64,000 nucleotides of DNA from Symbiodinium natans (GCA_905221605.1 CAJNDS010001469.1:415501-479500), one strand, 5' to 3'; positions 11,401-17,181 are shown, numbered from the stretch's first letter. Numbers and translations: made by a program. Notes: generated from the sequence alone by a model not told the origin.

Positions 11401-11702
11401 AAATGGTTGTCAACAATTCAGACCTTGTTGCATATTTGGTGGCAGCAATTATACTCTGGGAACTGGCATGGTGCCTCTTTCGACGGCTGTATAAATGGCT
11501 GTGGATAAAGAAAGCGGTGGTTATTCCTGCGAGTGCCACTTTGTATACAACAGTGGGTGGGAACTGTATGCACGCAAGCAGTGACTGTGATGTTCTGCGA
11601 TATTCACAACTCAGGGCTAAAACGCTTTGTAAGCATTGCCTCAAGGATGGCTGGGTGGTGAATGCTGAGTTCCTTGGTGAGGAACGGGCCGCTGGAACGT
11701 GA
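2481..11702 (+). CDS. Copia-type Gag-Pol polyprotein with methyltransferase-like and 2OG-oxygenase-like domains
   Basis: A 3,073-aa polyprotein in one frame. The ATG at 2481 is chosen because it is the first in-frame ATG and sits in GCCATGG context; the frame is open upstream to a TTG at 2451. Visible modules (residues from this Met): Gag-like 423-655; CCCH finger 704-724; CCHC knuckle 734-747; protease-like repeats around Asp863 and Asp1024; C5-methyltransferase-like module about 1220-1460 with PPC Cys1278; integrase with HHCC 1518-1533 and D1557, D1707, E1743; oxygenase-like module with H2106, D2108, H2174, R2183; helical charged linker about 2290-2375; reverse transcriptase with D2464 and YVDD 2574-2577; RNase H from D2763; membrane segment about 2983-3001; Cys/His tail 3029-3053. 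No Gag-Pol frameshift or stop is visible, so Gag excess, if any, must come from processing or another mechanism. Processing sites cannot be placed. Confidence 0.97.
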   Translation: MDMMRRRSEPGLSPTANEAEGNRGDGGEDRQQMVQALTDGREVAMIQPTPQVENEVVPVQAANPFWSERAQEEMRLRQSRPASLPASGGDRSGEGTRRPPSLQDLLGQEPAPVERPSSGLMGQMERGTIGGVQADEELIPDVSGEEQTEDMAVVKRALKELLVQTKELGNRLHRVEEKSYTSAASGSASRARSSGVVDANTAYPLGMTPEKQYLPGQVFYTDGMGGFWTVLPDGTWLPIEGYDLPKGCDLQSLPGSRKGDVQVEDEKEVPMMHVAEGKKPSRLPPLNYPTGGPASGGYASGPPGLTHVPIISVPSGVDGSVAPAGNQPGFVSARETATQENSAGSGGYTMVDDVPYRWKMVAGKLELEKVPLTAVTPGIGHGLPQGPGGRVSLPPGAVVPRGMPITGDSSGTERPEALGKHVMSLPTLADYTPSNPTALGDWIAMIEPMLSSLTDTGRVWWQCVYSKAYQAYAKWLSVSPLERLGIKAELEGLKVVQTVHVLLEQRAVSLLLQAIPERLKTEIVSTRMLGSVMIFYKLLTVYQPGGANERSTMLNFLVQPSSATSISEAIKGVRQWAQWRSRLRELRASEPDATLLIKGLDALSSALLAKHPTVHFRVASFREKLGVDYSPTSETATQLAEMLQAEFELLLHSAGEQEVKQDSDAKKRARLNKAQKGTGDETEEGDKGKGKGKRYSGDGERPFCWIYGKTDAGCKFGSRCKFRHDKDSLERGRCFECGAVGHLQPQCPYKDGASSNVDSNPERSRSKGNSPKGGKGGKGAKWGNAKKAEVAEGGDETANAGLDKGSASPPSPSTPNQVLAEALEVLKSMKLSSAQSASSGDPSVRMLCGSGLFQQEGRVALVDTAATHLVRTLFPWECLPDTTVMVQSALGGVTMRITEKGTLIREDNGPLIIPLWLILEFGANLTVINGMCHVGAKSSLDQLLWFEHGCLVMDYKTAEKMVLHAERQRASWSHSQWRNGRADCGVGSSDATLLPKQGEGRGVCVLHVARVSDTNECSGMGMLDSGASHPLRSLRPGEQLPQQKVLVSLAVGSREMCITPGGTLVTPEMVDPLVPIGKASALVGLRVQWRGGKCTASHPVLGELRVRDLNGCPCLEKEVALQIIDEMDWCSPKQALKVARMVQGCPNTDNEVAVKTSLQSAARTASANEEEFVQACWRFLRWYYGDIPENMLMELLPRGDIAALPFNRHKRRRLARAKRVVVHLFSGKQKWHFPSRDVEVLELDLTKGGDLHNSSVWKYLLHLAAEGKVVAVVGGPPCRTVSRLRGEDGGPPVLRRRCGPERLGVKSLPWPHQELAQKDGVLLLKMLFLYDVAVHSRCGTAEVINGSSVFFGMESPGDPELIGKDFSQNGKTVLSAEDLVDGSQEGLSSPTFWSWPEVKSFCERYGMYAAHFDQGALGHALVKPTTFLVSDMELWESLEQVRVVVPWSATFASTLEERIGQSSIWARWAFGLVKRIRHRLAQWLHESDAEREATVLKKEEREGTLRRLTAEERAFRDHCLRGHIPFRRDCQICVSAAGKERRHLRRKHGDAYTLSLDLAGPYKFSKDAHQQKPRHAVIGVYQFPMLDPNVGRPPEKEEDADEVEDQVVDDGAGVGEWLGDAVANFEEEDSAPVEPAPVLEAEVLKIQASEKSWKELKDHLTQPVRMINFVMVEPIVDKQQTTVLSAVQRMMVRLQRHGYPVLRIHSDRAGEFVNARFRSFCETRLIYRTTGDPGVPQTNGRAEACVGLFKRGVRSLLKEARLGPAYWALAARHWSMLRWQKAERELGLNPKALLPFGAQIQVKRRPWELLGPDGTKKGRQWVDRTQPALLLGPCDDLPGGYWVEAQGTAKDPDELVLFPCTTIFSNIKEPPDLELEGVVEEQEPSPPEHRLKGKKPALRFADEEGPPLPPPRDPPVRHRLNEKSPASSLRGHVGSLRLLRKRGESPPLEIFEDDMQGLGELEENADVEDNVPGDEYWPTCCSPHENAYLVCKSETAEDGTQLEKEEQKAKSMYERSMYDYVDCEELLEGIVYPKRVNRRGGINNWCTSTRALVLGHYTHGGVCGITKETHRRPWLCRYLASFVRHHNPEAKFSALQISCNAPVSLHRDSHNEKHCCNYVCGFGDYKDGQLWVEDEKVLEEGAEVVEQSYGKKVLPGKLVDIHWNFMSFFPRKLHGPMPWKGNRVSLTGYTPVFMERLSYKDRCYLLQCKFPLPEPQAEEGEKRKWLKMTLKETSLDDLAEEVDYAVFEAHQWALEEHLSIRRLIAEQECCILDEFHGSANESNGEKGSETREWLVKAKRAEEQLSKFLVKAAQVQQMVQENTALEAAEEVEFLQTKTIPTQEAMQELEKWRESLSDEVTSLVKELEVVEPTTQEKLDKLAEEPNAPVIEYVPSLVVFTRKQGTGRRRARICACGNFISSTAATEYEGPRSLSRHSLYAPGLDSTTFRCQVRHAAYMVWIIAGLDISKAFLTAPMNRARREGRLVVVQPPRAAVKLGLCTKEERWIVRKALYGLAESPAAWVEWRDQRLQGMSWVSKDGQAMSFQRSNADPSLFLIMAQEKLEGTSKLVGTMGLYVDDFLMAGTMTVLREALEQIRKEWKTSEPEFCGPGCGDGFLKFLGVQIWYRNGSFFLNQEDFVRDLLNRRGYQIDETGKGSNLPMVKETPGEEEEVDIPSLRAAQGAVGEFLWVAIKTRPDLAFCTSQLSLWTSRRPRFVVKKAEEVFRYLAATPTLGLTFGAIATCEKERNEVLRYGRGVKVVESYADASFAAGENEKSHSGAVVVWGDCPVMWATQRQSTVALSTAEAELHASIEGATMIQSCTPIIAALVGTGEESLQKVLYTDSVSTCSIIQYPAGSWRTRHLRIRAAGVRSLVDRGYMVIAHLRGEYMIADLLTKLMSGQVYAKQKALWGLRLLVQGTDLKKASLAMAVMMVAASLQGMAIGGEEVSTAGFFCSEEGVCKVANTSTVMVLAQGIEMVVNNSDLVAYLVAAIILWELAWCLFRRLYKWLWIKKAVVIPASATLYTTVGGNCMHASSDCDVLRYSQLRAKTLCKHCLKDGWVVNAEFLGEERAAGT
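2936..3025 (+). other. N-terminal charged helix, possible coiled coil
   Basis: The segment around VKRALKELLVQTKELGNRL has heptad-like leucine spacing and could mediate Gag assembly. The surrounding N-terminal 420 residues are Pro/Gly/Ser-rich and I do not recognise them. Confidence 0.4.
3747..4445 (+). other. Gag-like capsid region of the polyprotein
   Basis: Residues about 423-655 are helix-rich, starting SLPTLADYTPSNPTALGDWI. They lie directly upstream of basic linkers and zinc fingers, where copia Gag/UBN2-type domains sit. Assigned mainly by position and general character; profile comparison was not possible. Confidence 0.65.
4590..4653 (+). other. CCCH-type zinc finger in Gag
   Basis: C704-X9-C714-X5-C720-X3-H724, with KFGSRCKFRH typical of CCCH RNA-binding fingers. 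Classic copia Gag has only a CCHC knuckle, so this is an added RNA-binding finger ten residues upstream of the knuckle. Confidence 0.8.
4680..4721 (+). other. CCHC zinc knuckle (nucleocapsid)
   Basis: C734-X2-C737-X4-H742-X4-C747 (CFECGAVGHLQPQC), the standard retroelement nucleocapsid motif for binding genomic RNA. A Lys/Gly-rich basic stretch follows. Confidence 0.93.
5043..5390 (+). other. Protease-like module 1, DTA variant
   Basis: LVDTAATHLVRTLFPWECLP places D863-T-A where active retropepsins have D-T/S-G. The following ~40 residues align with module 2 (ALGG.TMRIT..GTLI against AVGSREMCIT.GGTLV). Loss of the glycine suggests a weakened or structural subunit. Confidence 0.7.
5526..5870 (+). 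other. Protease module 2, DSGASH
   Basis: MLDSGASHPLR contains the canonical copia aspartic-protease motif at D1024-S-G-A-S-H. It starts 161 residues after module 1 and is clearly homologous to it. Expected to cleave the polyprotein as a dimer, or as a pseudo-dimer with module 1. Confidence 0.85.
6138..6870 (+). other. C5-cytosine-methyltransferase-like module
   Basis: VVVHLFSGKQ resembles motif I (D/H-L-F-x-G, AdoMet binding). VVGGPPCRTVSRLR resembles motif IV with the catalytic PPC Cys at C1278. FGMESPGDPE sits where motif VI (ENV/ENP) is expected, with Glu retained. HFDQGALGHALVKPTTFLVSD resembles the conserved end of the catalytic core. C5 methyltransferases inside dinoflagellate retrotransposons are known from published work; whether this module is the same type and active is not proven. 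Target-recognition motifs cannot be placed. Confidence 0.6.
7020..8080 (+). other. Integrase (HHCC and DD35E core)
   Basis: Zinc-binding HHCC: H1518, H1523, C1530, C1533. Catalytic residues: D1557 (SLDLAGPY), D1707 (HSDRAGEF) and E1743 (NGRAEACVG), with exactly 35 residues between the second Asp and the Glu. The D-to-D interval is 150 residues, much longer than usual, because of a Glu/Asp-rich insertion (about 7260-7390). Directs insertion of the cDNA; the 5-bp TAGGG duplication fits its activity. Confidence 0.93.
8586..9065 (+). other. 2-oxoglutarate/Fe(II) dioxygenase-like module
   Basis: APVSLHRDSHNE supplies an H-x-D pair (H2106, D2108). Sixty-six residues on, RKLHGPMPW gives the distal His (H2174), and GNRVSLTGYTP gives Arg R2183 nine residues later. 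This H-x-D...H...R spacing is that of the double-stranded beta-helix oxygenases (AlkB, TET/JBP and prolyl-hydroxylase relatives), which bind Fe(II) and 2-oxoglutarate. Strand-like NYVCGFGDYKDGQLWVED lies between. The substrate cannot be told from sequence. Confidence 0.6.
9355..9600 (+). other. Charged helical linker before reverse transcriptase
   Basis: Residues about 2292-2373 are rich in Glu, Lys, Ala and Leu without prolines except near PTQEAM, suggesting a coiled coil between the oxygenase-like module and reverse transcriptase. Confidence 0.5.
9640..10470 (+). other. Reverse transcriptase (RVT_2, copia type)
   Basis: Motif A is GLDISKAFLTAPM with D2464; motif C is GLYVDDFLMAG with the YVDD box at 2574-2577. 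RKALYGLAESPAAW matches the copia LYGLKQSPRAW signature. All three catalytic aspartates are present, so the enzyme looks intact. Copies element RNA to cDNA. Confidence 0.95.
10500..11180 (+). other. Connection and RNase H domain
   Basis: Starts with the copia signature RPDLAFCTSQLSLW. RNase H acidic residues are visible in ESYADASFA (D2763), STAEAELHA and LYTDSVSTCS, followed by TRHLRIRAAGVRSLV and the typical LRGEYMIADLLTK end. Removes RNA from the RNA-DNA hybrid. Confidence 0.92.
11250..11702 (+). other. C-terminal extension: membrane segment and Cys/His tail
   Basis: After RNase H there are about 150 extra residues that classic copia lacks. They hold a hydrophobic stretch at ASLAMAVMMVAASLQGMAIG, a stronger transmembrane-like segment LVAYLVAAIILWELAWCLF (about 2983-3001) followed by basic KWLWIKK, and a tail with C3029, H3031, C3036, C3050 and C3053. 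I do not recognise the family. Position alone might suggest an envelope-like role, but nothing in the sequence demonstrates this. Confidence 0.55.
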
Positions 11703-11858
11703 ATTTTCCAAGTGCGAGGTGAAGAAATCCTCAATGGTAAAGGATTCAGCCAATGAGCTGAAGGTTCGTCCTGGAAGACGTTAAACCACAATGTGCATTT
11801 CAAGCAGCTGGCTGCTGCCTAAATGGCGGTTTTTGGCCAAAGATCTGCACCTCCAATG
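11703..11858 (+). other. Untranslated region between polyprotein and 3' LTR
   Basis: About 155 bp without a continuation of the frame; it leads into the hairpin and primer tract. Confidence 0.7.
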
Positions 11859-11880
11859 TGTCCTAGGAAATCCTAGGACA
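11859..11880. promoter_or_regulatory. Perfect hairpin next to the polypurine tract
   Basis: TGTCCTAGGA, then AA, then TCCTAGGACA: a 10-bp perfect stem with a 2-base loop ending at the first base of the G-rich tract. Position suggests a role in plus-strand priming, packaging or RNA 3'-end structure; this is inference. Confidence 0.7.
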
Positions 11881-11887
11881 GGGGGAG
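11881..11887 (+). promoter_or_regulatory. Polypurine tract
   Basis: GGGGGAG immediately precedes the TG of the 3' LTR, the expected place for plus-strand DNA priming. Confidence 0.85.
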
Positions 11888-12116
11888 TGCGGAGCTGCAA
11901 TTGGTATTGTAGAAAGGAGTTGGTATTGGAAGTTGAAGGGTCAATGAACCCGGTAATCTTTGGCTCAAGCCATGACCAAAGCGGTCGAAGGTTTCGAAAA
12001 AAGTGTACCCTTGGTTTGGGGTCTTGCTGTTCGGTTGTTGGTTGTTCCAGGGGTAATAAGGGCTTCTGTTGGGGTTGACTGTCTTGTTCCCTGTCCTCCT
12101 TCGGTTGCCCCCCGTA
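11888..12116 (+). repeat. 3' long terminal repeat
   Basis: 229 bp matching the 5' LTR along its whole length by eye, including the SL-like TTTGGCTCAAG at 11959-11969. Confidence 0.95.
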
Positions 12117-12121
12117 TAGGG
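12117..12121. repeat. Target-site duplication TAGGG (right)
   Basis: Matches the TAGGG before the 5' LTR; GTTAGGGTTTAGG follows, confirming a telomere-repeat target. Confidence 0.85.
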
Positions 12122-12386
12122 GTTAGGGTTTAGGATTGTCCCAGTTGCAAAAAGGGTGCAATCCTTGCATATGCCACATATTTCAGATCAGGCACATCTC
12201 CTTCTCTAAAGGGTGCAATAAGTAAAGCTCTGAACCCGAAGAAACCCCTCTCAAGCCGGTGAACGTGAGGTACATAATGGTACAGGGCAACCCCCACAAG
12301 GCCCAATACTAATCTATAGAATCGACTTGGGTTGCATGGGCCCTGAGGGCAAGTTTCAGCCGGGTTTGAATTCCGACTGCCGGGCC
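12122..12386. other. Unassigned flank of the retrotransposon
   Basis: Apart from a remnant telomere-like unit at its start I see no gene or repeat. Confidence 0.5.
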
Positions 12387-12434
12387 AACCCTAGAACCTA
12401 AACCCTAAACCCTAAACCCTAAACCCTAAACCCC
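12387..12434 (-). repeat. Interstitial telomere-like array CCCTAAA
   Basis: About six C-strand units. Confidence 0.93.
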
Positions 12435-12740
12435 GGTTGATGGCTGGGATGCCGAACCCTGTGAGGACCATCTGGTCCCGTGGCTGTCACACCCCGGAAG
12501 CCATATCCAACCCACTCCCAAGAAAACGGCGTAGCCTTCTTATGCTTCTGAAAATCCGAACCCTGAAGACTTGCGTCAAAGAAACTCGCGACCCCAAAGC
12601 CCAAACCCCTCAACCCTAAGCCCCCAACCCTGGAACAAACAGAAACTTTTTCATGGCCAGGCCTCCTGCAGTGCTTGCGCCGCGTCACGCCGCGGCCGCG
12701 AACAGCCCTGGGGAGACCAGGCAGAGGCCGCCGGAGATTG
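12435..12740. other. No gene recognised
   Basis: GC-rich 300 bp between a C-strand and a G-strand telomere-like array. Several short overlapping open frames, none recognisable. Confidence 0.5.
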
Positions 12741-12839
12741 GGGTTTAGGGTTTAGGGTTTAGGGTTTAGGGTTTAGGGTTTAGGGTTTAGGGTTTAGGGT
12801 TTAGGGTTTAGGGTTTAGGGTTTAGGGTTTAGGGTTTAG
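12741..12839 (+). repeat. Perfect telomere-like array (TTTAGGG)14
   Basis: Fourteen exact TTTAGGG units without variants, one of the most homogeneous arrays in the window, suggesting recent origin or active homogenisation. Confidence 0.97.
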
Positions 12840-12903
12840 AGCCCCACTTTCAGCCTACACGGCTCTCTGATGGCTTCAATACATGGACAGGAAGTAGCTG
12901 TGT

Positions 12904-13316
<413 letters not shown>

Positions 13317-13356
13317 TCTTGGTGTGTTACGTTCACGCTTATATTAATTTCTTGCG

Positions 13357-13545
13357 GTCATTCACTCTGTTCATTCGCTTATAAATTAATAGAATGCTCT
13401 CTCTTCACAGTATTAATATTATTAATTGTGTGTGAAGAGAGCGGAGTGAGTGAATAAGCGAATGAATAAAGTACGAAGAGAATATTTTAATGGCGTTTTG
13501 TAATGAATGAAAAGGAAGCACGAAAGCGCCCATTAAAATATGAAC
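13357..13545. repeat. Nested inverted repeats, AT-rich
   Basis: GCTCTCTCTTCACA (from 13396) pairs with TGTGAAGAGAGC (to 13442), and ATTCGCTTAT (from 13373) pairs with ATAAGCGAAT (to 13462). TTTTAATGGCG pairs with CGCCCATTAAAA (around 13483 and 13527). Motifs recur near 46700. Nature unknown; possibly a foldback element. Confidence 0.55.
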
Positions 13546-14292
13546 GCAGTGAGACAGGATTTTGGAAGAGAAATATTTGTAACCGCTAGAAAGAACTGGG
13601 TGATGTACATATGTATATATATATATATATATCCACACGAATGAGCACGCGCCATTGGCATCGTCTTGTTCGCATGTTTCAAACACGCACTGCAGGTACA
13701 AGTAATGCCTCAAAGGTACTTTGAGAAGTTTGCGCACCCCGGGAGGTGCTTGGCAAGCCCAACCCGGCTTATGCTCGACTCATTGCGGAGTGGCACGGCC
13801 TGGACCTACAAAGGGCCGTCATGGCGATTTGCCAGCAAAAGGCTAAGGCGAGAAACCTTGAAGCTTGAAGCATATAGTCTGAACTAAGACCTGGCGTAGG
13901 CCCTTGCTCTTTTTTTTTTTTTTTTAATTTCGGGGCCCTTTAGAGCAAAACGGGTACCCTTTTATTCCCAGGTTAGTCTTTTGTCCAGTTACCTAGACCC
14001 CGGATTTCGGTTTGCCACATCTTCTCCGATAGCCATAGAGAGAAGAAGTGCAACTAGCAGTCCAGTCAAAGCTTATAAGCTCAAAAGACTCCTATTAAAG
14101 ACGCCTGGTAGGGGGTTGGGCACCAGGGCGCCTTTGCCAACGTTGTAGGGTCTGTGATCCCAGCCACAGGACGAATTTTCCGAACTCCTAGCTGGGCTTA
14201 GGGCCAACGTCGTGTATGCCGGGTTCGCCAGTCTCCAGGCTGGCTCGTTACAGGTTTAGGGTTCCGGGTATGAGGGGCGGGCGCTCTGAGTC
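13546..14292. other. No gene recognised
   Basis: Contains a TA tract (13611-13632) and a T15 run near 13911. A short frame at 13666-13887 (73 aa) has no recognisable similarity. Confidence 0.5.
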
Positions 14293-14365
14293 TTTAGGGT
14301 TGAGGTTTGAGGGTTTAGGGTTGCGGGTTTAGGGTTTAGGGTTTAGGGTTTAGGGTTTAGGGTTT
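14293..14365 (+). repeat. Telomere-like array TTTAGGG with variants
   Basis: Starts degenerate (TTGAGG, TTGCGGG) and becomes regular at its 3' end. Confidence 0.9.
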
Positions 14366-14470
14366 GATGTCAAGCCAAGGTGGGCGATCGCCTTGACACA
14401 GACATTGAGATGGGAAGGTGGCTTCCGCAAGCGTTGTGGACTTCAGTCACGCTGGCCGAGTGCTACTTGG

Positions 14471-14572
14471 GGTTACCGAAAATAGGGGTACCCTTTTTGG
14501 GGGGTCCCTTTATCAGGGAGTTCTATCCTATTTGTGGTAAAACGGCGTACCCCTATTTTGGGAAATGCCCAT
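14471..14572. mobile_element. Palindromic element, family G (copy G1)
   Basis: Left ACCGAAAATAGGGGTACCC and right GTACCCCTATTTTGGGAAAT mirror each other. Further copies at 32029, 46922 and 54601. Confidence 0.7.
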
Positions 14573-15001
14573 TTGAGGTAGTTTGTTTGTTTGTTTGTTT
14601 GTTTATTTGGGTGAGTGAATCAAGGGTTCTTTATGTGTTTTGGTTCCTGCCATGCGTGTTTGTGTGAGTTGTCTTTTTGGACATGCTAGCAAACAACAAC
14701 TGTACTACAGTTACATGCGCCGGGTCCTCGATATGTAACATAGCACACGGGCTTTGGTACATCTTCATCACAAGAAAGGATGGGCACATGAAGCACGACA
14801 AATAGGATGTTCTGCGCAAGTTGTCGTAACTGGTAACCTTAACATCGATGTCTCTTAGACCGCAAACGGCGTCCGAGACCTTGAGCCCTCGCGCATCTGC
14901 AGGCAGGCTGGGATGCGCTCACTACACGTGCTGACAGGCCGCTTGATGAGCACAAGTTTTCCCACAGGGTCCATGTAACTATATAGAAAATGCCTGGGTC
15001 T
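14573..15001. other. No gene recognised
   Basis: Holds a (TTTG)n tract at about 14582-14606 and otherwise unassigned sequence. Confidence 0.5.
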
Positions 15002-15034
15002 TAAACCCTAAAACCCTAAACCCTAAACCCTAAA
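15002..15034 (-). repeat. Short telomere-like block CCCTAAA
   Basis: About four C-strand units. Confidence 0.85.
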
Positions 15035-15095
15035 GCCTTGGGGTTCGACTGGGTGCTTGTTCCTTGTCACACGGAACCCTACACCCAGCTCACTG

Positions 15096-15217
15096 GGATC
15101 GGGGGGAATTCGAAGGTAGGTAACAAAGGTAGAGCTAGTTACCCGAAAAGGGACCGTAGTGGGGTTATCCTACTTGAGAGCCCTATCTAGAAGCTACTGA
15201 CTATTTCCCCCGATCCT
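15096..15217. mobile_element. Palindromic element, provisional family J
   Basis: GGGATCGGGGGGAATTC at the left faces TATTTCCCCCGATCC at the right. Similar GTACTGATTCCCCCCGATCC occurs at 57968-57988. Boundaries uncertain. Confidence 0.45.
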
Positions 15218-15330
15218 CCATGCATTCAAACATTGCTGGTTCGGGTCCCCACGTCGGAGCGCCGGGGCTTCGCAGTATTTTAAGCCGTCGAGCTTAACCG
15301 TCTCGTCCATGAGAGTCAGCAGGCTATTCT

Positions 15331-15376
15331 GGGTTTAGGGTTTAGGGTTGAGGGTTTAGGGTTTAGGGTTTAGGGT
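15331..15376 (+). repeat. Telomere-like array TTTAGGG (convergent pair, left)
   Basis: About six units. Faces a C-strand array 65 bp downstream. Confidence 0.93.
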
Positions 15377-15441
15377 GACATGTTCCCTGACACAAGGGCA
15401 CATCACAAGTCTCTATTGTGCAAGCCAGATTGGTTGAATTG

Positions 15442-15522
15442 CCCTAAACCCTCAACCCTCAACCCTAAACCCTAAACCCTCAACCCTAAACCCTAAACCC
15501 TCAACCCTAAACCCTAAACCCT
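15442..15522 (-). repeat. Telomere-like array CCCTAAA (convergent pair, right)
   Basis: About eleven units with CCCTCAA variants; inverted relative to 15331-15376, so the two can pair as a large stem. Confidence 0.93.
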
Positions 15523-15782
15523 GGGCTCCTCAATTAACATTATCCAGTATTTAACGCGTTCTCGAGTCCCCTACCTAAAGGCTCTTTTGTAGTACCTTTT
15601 TTCGGGTTGTGTACAAAAGACGAACTACATTAGAGCCTTCAGGCAGTTTGGAACGGTCCGCAAAAAAAAAGCGGTTCTTGAGAATGTTTCCCATCCCCAC
15701 TGCTAGGGGCCTTCAAAAACGTTGCATCATGTACGTCTAGACATGGATGTATTATACTTATTCACTACATAGGTAATTATCT
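15523..15782. other. No gene recognised
   Basis: Holds an imperfect inverted repeat around 15578-15640 (ACCTAAAGGCTCTTTTGTAG facing CTACATTAGAGCCTTCAGG), possibly another foldback element. Confidence 0.4.
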
Positions 15783-15827
15783 CTAAACCCTAAACCCTAA
15801 ACCCTGAACCCTGAACCCTAAACCCCC
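15783..15827 (-). repeat. Telomere-like array CCCTAAA
   Basis: Six units, two with CCCTGAA. Confidence 0.9.
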
Positions 15828-15955
15828 GTTTTGTGCATGTCTACTTACATTCTTAATTCGTGTTGCTTGCGGTGGCCAAGGGGTCGATGACCTGTCGCAG
15901 ATTGAAGCGAAGGCGCAGCGGGCGATCTGCTTTTGAGAAGTTCGACGTCCTACAT

Positions 15956-15999
15956 TAGGGTTTAGGGTTTTGGGTTTAGGGTTTAGGGTTTAGGGTTTT
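15956..15999 (+). repeat. Telomere-like array TTTAGGG
   Basis: Six units; one TTTTGGG variant. Confidence 0.9.
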
Positions 16000-16159
16000 A
16001 GCAGATTTTCAGCGCCCAAACCATGCACCCCTAAACCCTAAGCCCGAAAAACCTCCCCCGGTGCCATTACATCAATCGTCTGAAAGCCTTGGCAGCCAGC
16101 AGGCAAGCAACCCACACTGAATTTCAACCCTCTACCTCCGAAGCCTTAGCCACCAGTAG

Positions 16160-16269
16160 CCCTAAACCCTAAACCCTAATCCCTGAACCCTAACCCTAAA
16201 CCCTAAACCCTAAACCCTAAACCCTAAACCCTAAACCCTAAACCCTAAGCGTTAGCCCGAAACCCTAAA
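16160..16269 (-). repeat. Telomere-like array CCCTAAA
   Basis: About fifteen units, including a 6-bp CCCTAA variant in the left part. Confidence 0.95.
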
Positions 16270-16460
16270 AGGAGAAAAGTTGGGTGGATGCCTGCGTAAG
16301 CAGGGGGTGGGAAAAATAAAACAACCCAACCTTTCTGGTTGTGGTGGCTCCAACTTCAATACACGCCGCCGCGACATATGCCGCCCCCTCACACCCCCTG
16401 GGTGTGTTGGGGCGCCATCTCCGCATGAAATCTACTCCCGCGGCGCGGCGAGAAACGAGA
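16270..16460. other. GC-rich spacer between two C-strand arrays
   Basis: An open frame of 62 codons (16280-16468) fills most of it, with no recognisable similarity; not called as a gene. Confidence 0.4.
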
Positions 16461-16591
16461 AACCCTAAACCCTAAACCCTAAACCCTAAACCCTAAACCC
16501 TAAACCCTAAACCCTAAACCCTAAACCCTAAACCCTAAACCCTAAACCCTAAACCCTAAACCCTAAACCCTAAACCCTAAACCCTAAACCC
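16461..16591 (-). repeat. Perfect telomere-like array (CCCTAAA)18-19
   Basis: 131 bp of essentially exact CCCTAAA; the longest perfect block in the window. Confidence 0.97.
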
Positions 16592-16740
16592 GAACCATTC
16601 GTAGCGTTGCGAAAAGGGCATCGTCCCCGACTTTGTGCTGCCCGGCGTGGGCTGCCTTTGGACCAAGCGATCGCAGAGCAGCCTGTGAGAGAGGAGGAGG
16701 CGGAGTTCAGGGTTTTTGGTTTAGGGATTTGGGCCCCCCT

Positions 16741-16874
16741 GCATGGAGGTTCATGGTACTTGCTAACCCAGTTACAACAGTACATAGAACCCAATTATAG
16801 CCATGTTAGGGCACTTAAGGGGCTTAGAAGTGGGGTATTATAGCTGGTTTAGAAGTACCATGACCCTCCAAGTA
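16741..16874. mobile_element. Palindromic MITE-like element, family A (copy A1)
   Basis: GCATGGAGGTTCATGGTACT at the left is mirrored by AGTACCATGACCCTCCAAGTA at the right. Family A consensus ends are TACTTGGAGGTTCATGGTAC and its complement. The inner part carries TTAGGGCACTTAAGGGGCTT, shared with other copies. Confidence 0.8.
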
Positions 16875-16954
16875 CCCCCAAATATCATTTCCTCCCCGTA
16901 TGCTATAAGATACCGAGTATGTACTGTCAGGGAGTAGGGGGGGAATATTCGGGC

Positions 16955-17038
16955 GCCTTTAACCGTTTGGGGTATATACAATCCTACCATATTTGAAAGG
17001 TTAACCTTTTTGGGCCAGGGTGCTCGGCAGCACCTGGG
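16955..17038. mobile_element. Family D element (copy D3), partial
   Basis: Core GGGGTATATACAATCCTACC, then TTTGAAAGGTTAACCTTTTT and GGGCCAGGGTGCTCGGCA. The site CAATCC|TACC is uninterrupted here, which makes it the reference for copies where telomere repeat is inserted. Confidence 0.7.
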
Positions 17039-17181
17039 TCTTCCTACGCCTTCGTAAGACAGATGTTGCTGCGAGCAGAAACACCTTACGCGTATTACGC
17101 GTATGGCAAGGCCTTCTGAGCGGTCAATCAGCATCTAGCAGCTAGCAAGCTGCTTCAACAGAGTCGATAATTCAAACTCAT

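Larger units (their letters stand above)
2190..12116 (+). mobile_element. Complete Ty1/copia-type LTR retrotransposon
   Basis: A 9,927-bp element with matching 229-bp LTRs, 5-bp target duplication, tRNA primer-binding site, G-rich primer tract and one intact polyprotein frame. Integrase precedes reverse transcriptase, as in the copia superfamily. By eye I found no difference between the two LTRs, and the frame has no stop or frameshift, so insertion looks recent and the copy may be autonomous. At roughly 10 kb it is about twice the length of classic copia, because several extra domains are present. Confidence 0.97.

Noticed and set aside
2905..11803. Many minus-strand and off-frame ORFs within the retrotransposon
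   Set aside because: They are shadows of the 3,073-aa frame, with no domains of their own.
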